DNA of 64,000 nt, taken from assembly GCF_000472965.1 (NCBI RefSeq), contig NZ_AXAU01000022.1, positions 1 to 64,000 of the forward strand. The letters run 5' to 3'. The notes below the pieces were generated by a model. It ran no database searches and was not told the DNA's origin. It saw nothing but the letters and a program-made list of their open reading frames with translations. Source of the DNA: Bradyrhizobium murdochi (lineage in GTDB: Bacteria > Pseudomonadota > Alphaproteobacteria > Rhizobiales > Xanthobacteraceae). Below, piece after piece: positions 47,018-56,255 of the stretch. The translations under genes were made by a program, and so were the position numbers. Numbering within the stretch: the stretch's first letter is position 1; each line of letters starts with the position of its first letter.

Positions 47018-47916
47018 TCCAGACCGAAAGCGCGCTGCAGCAGGTGCTGGAGTGGGGGCGTTCCCTGACCGGGTTCGCCGACGAGCATGCTGTGGAAGCG
47101 GTCAGGGGCGGCCAGTACATCCTGCAGCGCATCCAGCCGAGCCTGCGCGACACCAGCGCCCGCACCGGCCGCGATCCGCAGGACGAAACGCTGATCGTGG
47201 CGTTCTATCGGGAACTGGCGCTGCTGTTCTGGCTCGACGATTGCAACGACCTTGGCCTGATTGCGCCGGAGCAGCTCGCCGCGGTGGAGCAGGCGCTGGG
47301 GCAGGGCGTGCCGTGCGCGCTCCCCGGATTCGAGGGCTGCGCTGTGCTGCGCGCTTCGCTGGCCGCGCTCGCCTACGATCGTCGCGACTATGCTCAGCTT
47401 CTCGACGATACCCGCTGCTACTGCGCGGCGCTGCGCGCCGGACAAGAGCAGGCGGCAGGGGCGGAACGCTGGTCCTACGCCGAGTACCTGCACAACGGCA
47501 TCGATTCGATCGCCTACGCGAACGTGTTCTGTTGCCTGTCGTTGCTGTGGGGGCTGGACATGGCGACCTTGCGCGCGCGTCCGACGTTTCGCCAGGTCCT
47601 GCGCCTCATCTCCGCGATAGGGCGCCTGCAGAACGATCTGCATGGACGCGACAAGGACAGATCGGCCGGCGAGGCCGACAACGCGGCGATCCTGCTGCTG
47701 CAGCGCTATCCGGCTATGCCTGTGGTGGAGTTCCTCAACGACGAGCTGGCCGGCCATACGCGCATGCTGCACCGGGTGATGGCGGAAGAACGCTTTCCCG
47801 CGCCGTGGGGACCGTTGATCGAGGCCATGGCGGCCCTCCGCGCGCAGTACTACCAGACCTCGACCAGCCGCTACCGCAGCGACGCTGCGGGGGGAGGCCA
47901 GCGTACGCAGGCCTGA
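47014..47916 (+). CDS. ks: ent-kaurene synthase
   Basis: The 300-residue class I terpene synthase ionises ent-CPP to ent-kaurene. The metal-binding motifs are LDDCND (DDxxD type, about residue 75) and NDLHGRDKD (NSE/DTE-type position). It is coupled to cps by ATGA. It is the last intact gene of the operon. Confidence 0.92.
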   Translation: MIQTESALQQVLEWGRSLTGFADEHAVEAVRGGQYILQRIQPSLRDTSARTGRDPQDETLIVAFYRELALLFWLDDCNDLGLIAPEQLAAVEQALGQGVPCALPGFEGCAVLRASLAALAYDRRDYAQLLDDTRCYCAALRAGQEQAAGAERWSYAEYLHNGIDSIAYANVFCCLSLLWGLDMATLRARPTFRQVLRLISAIGRLQNDLHGRDKDRSAGEADNAAILLLQRYPAMPVVEFLNDELAGHTRMLHRVMAEERFPAPWGPLIEAMAALRAQYYQTSTSRYRSDAAGGGQRTQA

Positions 47917-47935
47917 ACGCGCGGGAGGCGGCGGC

Positions 47936-48190
47936 GTGCGCGCGCTGCCGTCGGTCCGATCCGACGCAACGCCGTCGCCCGATGCGACGGATGGAGCGAG
48001 CGGGAGCGACACCGCCCTGAGCCGGCGCAAGGACAACCATCTTGACCTCATGCTGGATCGGCGAGCGGCGCCGGCCACGGTCGCCGCCGGCTGGCAGTAC
48101 ATCCGGTTCGAACACTGCGCATTGTCCGAGTTGGACCTGACGCGGATCGAGTTGCGCGCCTCGGGTCCGTCGGGCGCAATGGCGATGCGT
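47936..48190 (+). pseudogene. idi: idi (type II isopentenyl-diphosphate isomerase) N-terminal remnant
   Basis: The frame reads SRRKDNHLDLMLDRR and then GWQYIRFEHCALSELDLTRI, the N-terminus of FMN-dependent type II IPP isomerase. Homology ends abruptly after about 75 residues and the frame closes at 48220. The FMN-binding barrel is missing. Some gibberellin operons end in a complete idi; here only the stump remains, and loss of GC-richness immediately follows. Confidence 0.75.
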
Positions 48191-48219
48191 ATTGCGGCGT
48201 CTGGCGTTGGTGACCCATA

Positions 48220-48229
48220 AGTTGGCTAA
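48220..48229 (+). repeat. 10-bp direct repeat, right of the gibberellin operon
   Basis: AGTTGGCTAA is identical to 38851-38860 and lies just past the idi remnant, where GC content drops. Confidence 0.35.
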
Positions 48230-48385
48230 TCCACCCGGCGTGCTACGTACGTGCCTCCAATATTCTTGCGGCCGCGACCCGCTGAGAAAGGTCAGTCGAT
48301 GACCACAGGTGTGTATGCAAGATTGCGCTTGCCAACGCGTCCATCCTTGTGGCGCTAATTTGGCTGCGTTGGCACGCCGTCTCGC

Positions 48386-48562
48386 TCACAAGAACGCGTA
48401 GATGAGCCAGCAGATACCGACCCACAGGAGCGCGCTGAGGAGGAACGCCGCAAGCGGCCAGGGGTTCCACACCATCCGCGGCTGCGAAGTATCAGCATGC
48501 AATGCGCGATCGGCCTTGCCGCCTTCAATCACGCGCGGTTTTGGTTTGATCCGGTGGGTCAT
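48386..48562 (-). CDS. small single-helix membrane protein (58 aa)
   Basis: Reading from ATG 48562 gives MTHRIKPKPRVIEGGKADRA, a basic cytoplasmic segment. It is followed by WNPWPLAAFLLSALLWVGI and a short hydrophobic tail WLIYAFL to the stop. The basic N-terminus with one C-terminal hydrophobic span is the shape of many short inner-membrane proteins. The ribosome site (GGGATACGG) is weak. Function is unknown. Confidence 0.5.
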   Translation of the reverse strand: MTHRIKPKPRVIEGGKADRALHADTSQPRMVWNPWPLAAFLLSALLWVGICWLIYAFL

Positions 48563-49679
48563 CCGTATCCCATGCTTGCGCTGGCTTAGTCGACTAGGGT
48601 CCCAGCAAATCGAAGATCACCAAGTCAAGCGAATGTCGCGATCCCGATGCTGACAGGGTCACGGTCGTGAGGCTGGCGAGGCTGATCGACAGCCTTGTCG
48701 ACTGCCAGATGCCAGCCCCGACCTGCGGTCGAGGTCTGGCCCTTCGAGCACCTAATCATAGCGCTCAATGATCACGTGAGCCTCAGGCCCTTTGGAGATC
48801 GATGAACCCAACCTTGGTTCGCGGTCGGCGCTGCTCTTCAACGGCTGCGCAACGTTGCGTGATCTGGTTGTAGCATCGTCCATTCGCGCCCGAGCTCACA
48901 GCTGCTTCGCGAGCAGCCGTCCGATTGATGCTCGAGGCTATTTCCTTGGTCGGCGCGGCTAAGTTGGCGGGCGACGGCAATATCAATGTCTGCCGGTCGT
49001 ACAGTTACGACTAGCGTCAACGCCACATTGATCAAGATCAATCGAACAAGTCTCATTGTGAATTCCTAGGTCGGTGACCGGCGCAGCGCTCTTTAACTGC
49101 GGCAATCCTCATCACAGCAATCGGCGTGCCACACGCCGAAGTGCTCTCCACGTCCCTTGAAGAAGGAAAAACCACGCGCGCGAAGCAGAATCTGGGGAAT
49201 GATTTAGCTGCAGTAGTCGGATTCTCCACATCAACGTCCCCAACCGAACACGACAAGATGGAGAGCAAATGACGCCGCGAAGGCAGCAACAATGCTTTCG
49301 CATTTGGGTTCAATCAGGCCCCTAGCCGGCTAACGTCAATCCGTCACGGACGCGAACGTATTTCCCTCAACAAGGTGAGCAGTTGGGGTGCATCTGCAGC
49401 ACGGCTGATCGCCTCAAGGGGCAAGTGCAAACTCGAGATATGGGGTTACATTGGCATGGCAGCCAGTCAACGTTGGTAGAGCATGCTCTCAATAATAGTT
49501 AATTACGTGCCGCTAACCGGGAGGGCATCCCAAGCCGCTCCAGAATAGGACTGCTGCTGCTCAAACCATCTACGGCCTGTCCGAAGGGGGGTGTGCGATC
49601 GCTTGGTCTACGACCCGTATTCCACACGCTCGGCGATGCCGTTGATGCAACAAGAAACTCACCGGCGGCACAGTCGAGC
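48563..49679. other. gene-poor 1.1 kb
   Basis: On the minus strand near 48783-49056 a frame begins MRLVRLILINVALTLVVTV, which looks like a signal peptide. A more protein-like mature sequence lies in another frame, so this may be a frameshifted small exported protein. Nothing else is supported. Confidence 0.35.
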
Positions 49680-49830
49680 GCGCGTATGTGGTTAAGGGCT
49701 ATCGCGGCCACACAACCGCCAACCCACGCCGCGTCTTCATCTCGGCCAGGAGCACAGGGTCCTGGGAGTCATCGAACGCGAGCTTCGCCCCCGATCCGCT
49801 ATCGAACCCGTGATCGGTAGAGAAGACCGA
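49680..49830 (+). pseudogene. IS5-family transposase fragment
   Basis: Plus-strand pieces read AYVVKGYRGHTTANPRRVFIS and, after a frameshift, GQEHRVLGVIERELRPRSAIEPVIG. This is the C-terminal catalytic region of an IS5-type DDE transposase, including the final RSAIEPVIGH-like block. No ends or full frame remain. Confidence 0.65.
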
Positions 49831-50014
49831 CGGCCGCTAGTTGTCGCTTATCGGGCCCTCTTGCGCACTGCGGCGCCAACTAGCCTCGGCGCACCGGTTC
49901 CCCTGCGGCGGGCCGACCCTTTATCAGCGAGCCTGCGCCGGTCCCAATGCAACCTCAAGTGATCAGAGGGAGCGCGCCAACCTAGAAATTGGCCACGTTC
50001 CTGTTGAGCCACTC

Positions 50015-50434
50015 TCATCCGATATCTTTCGCATGAGGAATGTTGTCTCCGAAGCCGAAGTCCGGAAAGCGCGTGACGAGCGCGGTTTTCAAAAACTGGA
50101 TATGCCTGATAGTGACTTCTAGCTCGTTCAACCGCCTTTCCCCCTCCGCAATTTCACTACCGAGCAAATTCTGATAGTGGTTATCTTGCGGATCGCGCGT
50201 AAGATATTCGTCGGAATCATTGCCCAACGTTACTGCCGACCGCGCCAACGCCTCATCGACACTCGATTTTAGGTTAGCTTGCTCGGCCATTGCGCCTTGC
50301 AGCGCGTCCTCTATCGAACGATAGATGGACGTAGCACGGGCACGATCAGTTTCGGCATCACGACTAGTCGATCGGGCCTTGAAATAGACAACGCTGCGCG
50401 CCTTTAGCAATCGTTGAAACATCTTCTTCTCCAT
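50015..50434 (-). CDS. hypothetical protein (139 aa)
   Basis: The start is taken at MEKKMFQRLLKARSVVYFKARS. The protein is charged and helical with heptad-like runs (AEGERRLNELEVTIRHIQFLKTAL), suggesting a coiled coil. No signal peptide or membrane span is seen. An in-frame upstream extension to 50533 is less protein-like. No family was recognised. It lies 0.6 kb from nopP-type genes but has no visible tts box. Confidence 0.5.
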   Translation of the reverse strand: MEKKMFQRLLKARSVVYFKARSTSRDAETDRARATSIYRSIEDALQGAMAEQANLKSSVDEALARSAVTLGNDSDEYLTRDPQDNHYQNLLGSEIAEGERRLNELEVTIRHIQFLKTALVTRFPDFGFGDNIPHAKDIG

Positions 50435-51010
50435 GCCTAATCGAAGTGGCCGCCGAGTCTTCACACCCAAATCAGCACGAATGCGAAAAGTGAGGCCCAC
50501 CGCCCCGCGCAATAGGCTAATGCTAATGCTCACAGAAAATCTCGCCGCATCTCACCGATGATCACTGTGGTACATCCGCAAAGTCGGTGCCGTAACAAAG
50601 CCGTTTCCTCCTGGTCAGCAAAGTTCGGGACCAACGACATCGGCGTGAGTACGATGTGCTCGCCAGAAGCAGACCGAAAGCTTTCTGCGCTAGCAAGGCT
50701 TTGGGCGTAACTCGGCCTCCCAAGCAATCCGGCGGCAAAATCGATTTGATGCCGCCATGGCGATTGTCACCGCATTGGTTGGGCGGCCTGAGCATCGCGC
50801 CAAGCTTAAGGGGTCGAGACGAGCTTGGGGGCGCCGAATTGCGCTAAGCGTCCAAGAACCAGCCGAGACGGTTGATAGTCGCCACTGAAGGCCCTTGTGC
50901 CACGGGAGCCGTCACATATGCGATCCAGCCTAAGGAGGATCGCTGCATAGGAACCAAGACACGGTCAGATCCGGTCTTCTCCGTCGCGACTCCACAAGAT
51001 CCCGTCCAAT
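50435..51010. other. intergenic region
   Basis: Minus-strand open frames at 50530-50795 overlap in two frames and may be one decayed small gene, but I cannot identify it. Confidence 0.3.
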
Positions 51011-51874
51011 CTACATAAAGTCATCCTCGTAGGAGTACGTGGCGGGACTTGCTGCACTCTCGATATTACTGCTGTCACCGCCCGCAGCTTTGGAGAGATA
51101 TAATGGAAGTTTGTTTTTACGCTGCCATTCACCGGCAGTGTTCTTTATCCAAATGTCGGGGGACTGGGCAGGGTCAAGAATCATATTGTTCTCGTCAACC
51201 GCAACGAATCCCATCTTCGCTGCACGGGCTTTTGACTCTTGATTGGCAGCACGCCAATTGAGCAGCGGTCGTTCGCCGTCGAGCCGAAGTTGATACTCCA
51301 ACAGATTATCACCTGCGTTCTCGACAAGCGGGTGAGTAACCTGAAGATCTACAACGGATGTGATTTCAGTTCGCCCAGGAAACTGTTCGCGCCACTTGTC
51401 GCCTTCGAAATCAGTCATGCTAAATCCGCCTTCCGTTCTTAGAAGTCCGACACTCTGCTTTCCTAATTGATAGCTGAAATATCGCGCGCGCTCGCTATCT
51501 TTAGTTGTGCCGTATTTCTCGGCGACCTGAGCGATGCGCTTGGCTTTTTCGGATACGAAATCCGAGTACTCTTGTGGATTATCGGCTATGTGCTTGATTT
51601 CATCGTCATAAAAGCGCTTCGCTTCTCTCCTAAATAAAGCCTTGTCGATCTTCACCACTGGAGGTCTGGGAACGAGGGAATAGAACGGCGTTTCTGCCGA
51701 AGATGAGCCATCGTTAGAATCCGGCGCGGCTAAGTGCATCTCTGCGAACATGTCCGCGAGCCTTTGCCTGTCCGCATCAGTTTTCTCGGCGCTACTTGCT
51801 GACGGTCTCGTTTCGTCACCCTCGCCAAGGAGAGCGTACTGAATATTGGACGAGCCGCTGATTCGGCTATACAT
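51011..51874 (-). CDS. nopP: type III effector, NopP family (copy 1)
   Basis: The 287-residue protein begins MYSRISGSSNIQYALLG, a Ser-rich N-terminus of the kind used for type III secretion. The conserved core has FYDDEIKHIADNPQEYSDFVS, ARYFSYQLGKQSVGLLRTEGG, FPGRTEITSVVDLQVTHPLVENAG and a W-rich C-terminus (PDIWIKNTAGEWQRKNKLPLYLSK). I recognise this as NopP, a rhizobial effector delivered into legume cells. Some NopP variants determine incompatibility with Rj2 soybeans. A tts box ends 66 bp before the ATG. A divergent paralogue lies 0.8 kb away. No chaperone gene is adjacent. Confidence 0.82.
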   Translation of the reverse strand: MYSRISGSSNIQYALLGEGDETRPSASSAEKTDADRQRLADMFAEMHLAAPDSNDGSSSAETPFYSLVPRPPVVKIDKALFRREAKRFYDDEIKHIADNPQEYSDFVSEKAKRIAQVAEKYGTTKDSERARYFSYQLGKQSVGLLRTEGGFSMTDFEGDKWREQFPGRTEITSVVDLQVTHPLVENAGDNLLEYQLRLDGERPLLNWRAANQESKARAAKMGFVAVDENNMILDPAQSPDIWIKNTAGEWQRKNKLPLYLSKAAGGDSSNIESAASPATYSYEDDFM

Positions 51875-51940
51875 GGCGTTCCGCGCTCTTATCGGATTAG
51901 TGTTTCGCACTGAGTTCAGGCTGGCCAGAACCTGCGGCTT

Positions 51941-51970
51941 GATAGTCAGCCAAGCTGACGACAGGCTGAC
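51941..51970 (-). promoter_or_regulatory. tts box upstream of nopP copy 1
   Basis: On the minus strand GTCAGCCTGTCGTCAGCTTG matches the TtsI-binding consensus (GTCAGCTT-N-TCGAAAGCTAA) in both half-sites. TtsI is the two-component activator of rhizobial type III genes. Confidence 0.8.
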
Positions 51971-52099
51971 GCAGGCGTCACTCGTCTGCGTGCGCTCTTA
52001 CGGAAGGATCTGCCCGGCAGAAGAAGCGCTCGCGCGCATGATGGCGTACAAGAGAAAGCCGATTATTGACACAGTGCATACGATGAAGAATTGATCAGT

Positions 52100-52562
52100 C
52101 CTGATCTCTGTTCGCAGGATAGACGGCCGTGTCCCCTCAAGTGACCCGACGTCGGTTGCCTCAAGTTACTGCCGATTATCCGGCGATGGCGGCGACATAG
52201 AGCTCCTGCCTTCAGCTCAAAACGGACATTGTCATTTGCCGCACCGCTGTTTGGTCGCGTTCGTCGCAATATCCAATACCGGTGATATTGCGCGCCGGGC
52301 GAGGCTTGGATCAGCCGGGTCTCGACGCGATCAGCAAGACCGAGCGCCGCATTGGTCCAAGCGCCCAGCAACTTCGCCGCAAGAGCAATCGAATAGTTGC
52401 CGATCACGAAGGCATCTGGACGCCGCGCCTACAACTCCTGGGCCATGCAGAAATCGCCACGTAGGCGGCTAGAATCTCCCGCGAATCGCAATAAGCGTTG
52501 CTGGAAAGCCAGCCGCCCCTCGCCGTGCAGCACCGGGCTAGGATGATGCACCCCGCCTGTGC
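52100..52562. other. intergenic region between the divergent nopP genes
   Basis: No gene was recognised between the two effector promoters. Antisense open frames at 52063-52472 lack features. Confidence 0.35.
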
Positions 52563-52590
52563 GTCAGCTTATTGTCAGCTCGCGCGCCTA
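52563..52590 (+). promoter_or_regulatory. tts box upstream of nopP copy 2
   Basis: GTCAGCTTATTGTCAGCTCG matches the tts-box half-sites, and the box ends 65 bp before the nopP copy 2 ATG, the same spacing as for copy 1. Confidence 0.8.
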
Positions 52591-52655
52591 TCATGTCTAC
52601 AGGTCTTCGAGTGGGCCAGTACGGTGCAATTTTTGCGATAGGGAGAGCGAACCGC

Positions 52656-53531
52656 ATGGATAGCAGAATCACTGGTTCTTCCAGTCAATTTCCAAGCGCG
52701 AGCCAGGCCGATGAATCGGAGCCATTAGCAGATGGCCGGAGGTTTACGGAAGCGCTTGCAGACACGGCGCCTGGTTCGTCCTCGGAGGCGACACGGCCGT
52801 ACTCCCTCGTTTCCGTACCTCCCATCGATGAGATCGACAGGAAGTCATTCAAGAAAGAGCTGAGAAAGTTTTACGGTGACGACATCAAGCACATAGCCGA
52901 TAATCCGCTAGAATACTCGGATTTCGTTTCCAACAAGGCTAGGCAAACAGCGATGCTCGCCAGAGCCGGATCCACCGTACAGGATTCGGATGATGCGCGA
53001 TATTTCAGCTACCAATTGGGTGACAAGAGTGTCGGGCTTCTAAAAACCGAAGGTCGAAGTCGCATGGGAGGGGAGGCGTGGGAGCGGAACTTTCCTGGGC
53101 GAAAACACGTCTCGTCCGTTGTCGCTCTCCGGGTTACCCATCCGCTCGTTGAGAACGCAGGCGATGTTCTGCTGGAACATCAACTTCGGCTTGACGGCAA
53201 GCGGGCGTTGGTCATGTCGCGTCCTGCCACCGATGAGGTGCAGCCCCGTCTAGAACAAATGGGCTTTGTTTACGTGGGAGACAAGGAAGATGACAATGAA
53301 TATGTGCTTGACCCTAGGCAGCATCCCGACAAGTGGACGCTGAACGAGCAGGGAAAATGGCAGCGGGTGGACAAACCTCAGCTATATCTCTCCAAAGCTG
53401 AGAGTAGTGATGACGAAAACGAAGGAAGTGTCGAGGAATATTCGGGCGAAGAATACATCGAAACGGATTCGTCGGGGGACGATCCGTCTTGGTACTTCGA
53501 ACAGCTCAATTTAGGCCCGGGGACTGGCTAG
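52656..53531 (+). CDS. nopP: type III effector, NopP family (copy 2)
   Basis: The 291-residue protein starts MDSRITGSSSQFPSASQ and is collinear with copy 1. It shares DDIKHIADNPLEYSDFVSN, YFSYQLGDKSVGLLKTEG, VTHPLVENAGDVLLEHQLRL and a W-rich end. The C-terminus extends into a run of acidic and Ser residues (ESSDDENEGSVEEYSGEEY) absent from copy 1. The ATG at 52656 follows GGGAGAGCGAACCGC. Upstream in-frame Met codons at 52572 and 52593 overlap or adjoin the tts box and were rejected. Having two diverged copies suggests different host targets or recognition. Confidence 0.82.
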   Translation: MDSRITGSSSQFPSASQADESEPLADGRRFTEALADTAPGSSSEATRPYSLVSVPPIDEIDRKSFKKELRKFYGDDIKHIADNPLEYSDFVSNKARQTAMLARAGSTVQDSDDARYFSYQLGDKSVGLLKTEGRSRMGGEAWERNFPGRKHVSSVVALRVTHPLVENAGDVLLEHQLRLDGKRALVMSRPATDEVQPRLEQMGFVYVGDKEDDNEYVLDPRQHPDKWTLNEQGKWQRVDKPQLYLSKAESSDDENEGSVEEYSGEEYIETDSSGDDPSWYFEQLNLGPGTG

Positions 53532-54919
53532 CAGACGTCCCGACGGGTGCGGCTTGGCCTCAAAGTGGCCGACTTCTCGTAGCGGCATGCACCGGGAAGG
53601 GGCGCTCCAACGGAGCGCCCGCCACGCGCGGGTGTGCTCCCGATGCGGCGCGCGAGCGGATAGAATCCCTAGTCAGCTGCTCTGAGCTGCTTCTTGCGTC
53701 ATCTGGCAACTCTCTGGGATTTGAACGCTCCACAAGCATGGACGTATTGCGCGATTCTGGAAGGGCGCTTCGCTGGACGATCAATTGAGGTGTGCCTCCT
53801 CATGACCGAGCAATGGGCCAAGCCGAATGTCGCTGCCGCCTGTACGATCTGCGGTTTCAACGACATTAAGCCGGCGCGCTACGGAAGGAGCAAGGGATGA
53901 ATCAGCCTGGTCTATATCGATGAAAAACACCCGCGCGTGATGCAAACCAGATCGCGCTGTTCATTGATCGATACCGCCAATTGTCTGGAGACTTTCGTCG
54001 TCGAGCCGAAGAGGGGGCGCTGCTCGGAGCTCCGCTTACCGCGCCTCATCCGGACCTCATCTTCATGGATAGCGAAATGTCTTGCCGTCGTTGCTGATCT
54101 TAGTGCTTGCCAGGATGACCATCCGACGCAAGCGGGGGGCGATTGCCGACATGTCACAGCCTACCGCCTGTGCATTGGCGCGGCTGCTCGTTAACCCCTT
54201 CACCAGCTGTTTAGCGCTTGGATCACGAGCGATTTCCGACCGAGGCTTTGGGGAGCCTGTGGCTCGTCCGGCCACTTGCTGAACCGTTCACCAGGTTCGC
54301 GGGGCTGCGCTGTGCAAAGAGAGAGGGCCGTCTAGAAAAAGTCGGCCTTCTGATCATCCGATGGTCGCATTCTGCTGCGCGGGGATGCCTGCCCATTCCA
54401 AACGAGAAGGCCAGCATCGAAAGAGTTCCTGAATTCGACGGCGGGATCAAGCTCCGAAACGGTCGCCTTGTGATCCAGGCGTTCAACGGGGCTCATTCCA
54501 TCTGCCGGCCGGGACTGTACTGGAAGAGCAACTGCTTCCGACGGCGCGTTTGCCGTCGTCAAGGGTTCCTAGCCTCGCGAGGCGAGCCGCAGCCGTGGGT
54601 TTGCGGCAAGCTTCGAAAGGAACCGGGGATGTAGTGAGCTAAAAAAGGAAAGAGCTGGTGCTGAAATCAAACTCGCAAGCTGGAAAATACCCTTGTGACC
54701 TCATCCGTACGGAAACGTACGCGTTTTTCTCAATAAAGGTGACGGAGATGGCTGAAAGTTTATCCTGGCCTCACGGGGAGATGCGTTACCGGCTCGACGA
54801 AAGCCGAGCGTCCGCTTGCATGTGTCATTGGAAGCGGGAAGAAGAGAGATGATCTGCATCTGCGGTTTGTTCAGCAGTTTGTTCGAAACCAAATTCATCA
54901 GCGAGGCAAAGCAGGGGAC
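53532..54919. other. 1.4 kb without a supported gene
   Basis: Several overlapping short frames are seen (53694-53900, 53912-54157, 54218-54634, 54658-54852), none with a recognisable domain. It is likely decayed mobile-element or prophage DNA given the flanks. Confidence 0.35.
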
Positions 54920-55339
54920 GTGAGAGCACAAGTTCTAGAAAAACTCGAGGCCGGCCGCGTACGACACGGCCAATTCGCCAGCGCGCCGGGATCAGGTCCT
55001 TGCGGCCTTTTCTTTGTTCAGGGCCCTTGTGGGTGCAGACTCAGGATAGTCGGACTTGTTCGCCCAGGGTGGGAGCATGTCTCCGTCTCCACGCCGCGAC
55101 GTTGTCCGAACTGGGAGGAGATGTGCTTCGTCAAAGACCTGTTTTGGGATGAAGAGGAGTGCGTGATGCAACTGCATCCGCCTCATTCGCAATACGTAAA
55201 TAACAGCCGGTACTGTCTGCATCTCTGGAAGCCGACTCGTCAGGACATTCCCGTGCCACCGGCTAGCTTCGTAGGCGTCGTCGGGCTTGGACCCTCTGAA
55301 ACGGCGATATTTCTTGCACAGATTGGCGGGCTATCGTGA
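54920..55339 (+). CDS. prophage-type protein, DUF7694-like
   Basis: The 139-residue frame starts at a GTG after GCAGGGGAC. Residues from about 50 onward (WEHVSVSTPRRCPNWEEMCF, then VKDLFWDEEECVMQLHPPHS, YCLHLWKP) match a conserved short phage protein that I know as DUF7694. The first 45 residues look unrelated and may be added by a fusion or a wrong start. With the two pseudogenes at 55630-55965 and 61548-62240 it points to prophage ancestry. Confidence 0.6.
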   Translation: MRAQVLEKLEAGRVRHGQFASAPGSGPCGLFFVQGPCGCRLRIVGLVRPGWEHVSVSTPRRCPNWEEMCFVKDLFWDEEECVMQLHPPHSQYVNNSRYCLHLWKPTRQDIPVPPASFVGVVGLGPSETAIFLAQIGGLS

Positions 55340-55548
55340 AAGCGGTTTTACTACAACGAATCGGCGCCTCCAACATGGGGCGCCGCCGCACGTATCCGGT
55401 ACGAACGACGACTGCAATGCAGGGAAAACTCTCTTCAAGACATCTAAGAGGTTTGTTGGGGTTCGTTGGGGAAATTTTCCAGATCTCTTCGGCTGATCAA
55501 CAATGCCCGGAACTCACGCGAAACGATATCGTTGCCGTCGGGAAACTC

Positions 55549-55577
55549 GTCAGCTTGAGGTCAGCTCGCATCCTTAG
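55549..55577 (+). promoter_or_regulatory. tts-box-like sequence without a clear target gene
   Basis: TCGTCAGCTTGAGGTCAGCT followed by CGCATCCTTAG keeps the first half-site perfectly, AGCT of the second, and the terminal TAG. No effector gene follows; the downstream sequence is a phage-gene remnant. Confidence 0.5.
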
Positions 55578-55629
55578 GGTGCCGATCCGTCAATCGGCGC
55601 TGAATGATAACCTTATCACGCATCGAGAA

Positions 55630-55965
55630 GAGCAGCGAGTTATAGCGAGCATGTCTGGCTCTACGGAGGACACGGCACGTGTGGATTGGGTGCCGTTCTG
55701 GTTGCGATCGGTCTTGGATGTAGCCGCATTGTGCTGTGTGGCGTGCCTTTTGATGACGACCGTTATAATGACGAGCCTTTTTGGTGGCGTACTGCTTTTG
55801 CTTCATCTGAGGCGGCGGGCTCGGTCGGTGCAAATCGCAACGTCTATTGTGGAAGCTGGACCAGATCGCTTTCGAGCGAAAAATGAGAAGCATGTCGGAC
55901 CGCACCAAGAAGTGGTTGGGTGGCGCACACAAACGCGACCCGCGGCCTCAGGAGATACGATCGAG
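55630..55965 (+). pseudogene. prophage protein remnant
   Basis: One plus frame reads HVWLYGGHGTCGLGAVLVAI and then GCSRIVLCGVPFDDDRYNDE. After a frameshift, MRSMSDRTKKWLGG follows. These blocks recur in a conserved phage protein of unknown function. Stops lie just upstream, and two frames are needed. A different ATG frame from 55651 (with a hydrophobic stretch) crosses the same DNA, but I judge it a shadow. Confidence 0.55.
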
Positions 55966-56255
55966 TAGGACCCGCAGTAGTCGACCGTTTGAAAACAGCG
56001 ACCGCGCCACATGAGATGCGCTCCTGTTTTAGTTTCAACTTGCAAGAACGGGGAAACGGGTTCGGTCCTCTGGACCGGCCGATGTCGTTGCACTGCATCA
56101 ATAAGGCGCGCCTGAGGAGGACAGCGCCCCTCAAAGCAGAGAGTATACTCATCGCAGTGTGCCTCAACACTGAGTACCATCAAGATCAATCCGGCATACG
56201 GCAATGATCTAGCGTGTGGCTGCCTCGCGGGCGCTGACGCAGTCGCCAATCGACG

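Noticed and set aside
39084..47916. Very long antisense and alternate-frame open frames across the gibberellin operon
   Set aside because: High GC content removes stop codons from all frames. The frames listed as genes carry the P450, terpene-synthase and prenyltransferase motifs; the others do not.
53663..53690. GTCAGCTGCTCTGAGCTGCT as a tts box downstream of nopP copy 2
   Set aside because: Half-site spacing is one base short and no effector gene follows.
55651..55968. 105-codon frame with a hydrophobic stretch after the orphan tts box
   Set aside because: The same DNA in other frames encodes conserved phage blocks, so the hydrophobic frame is more likely a shadow. It is kept only as an alternative in the orphan tts-box finding.
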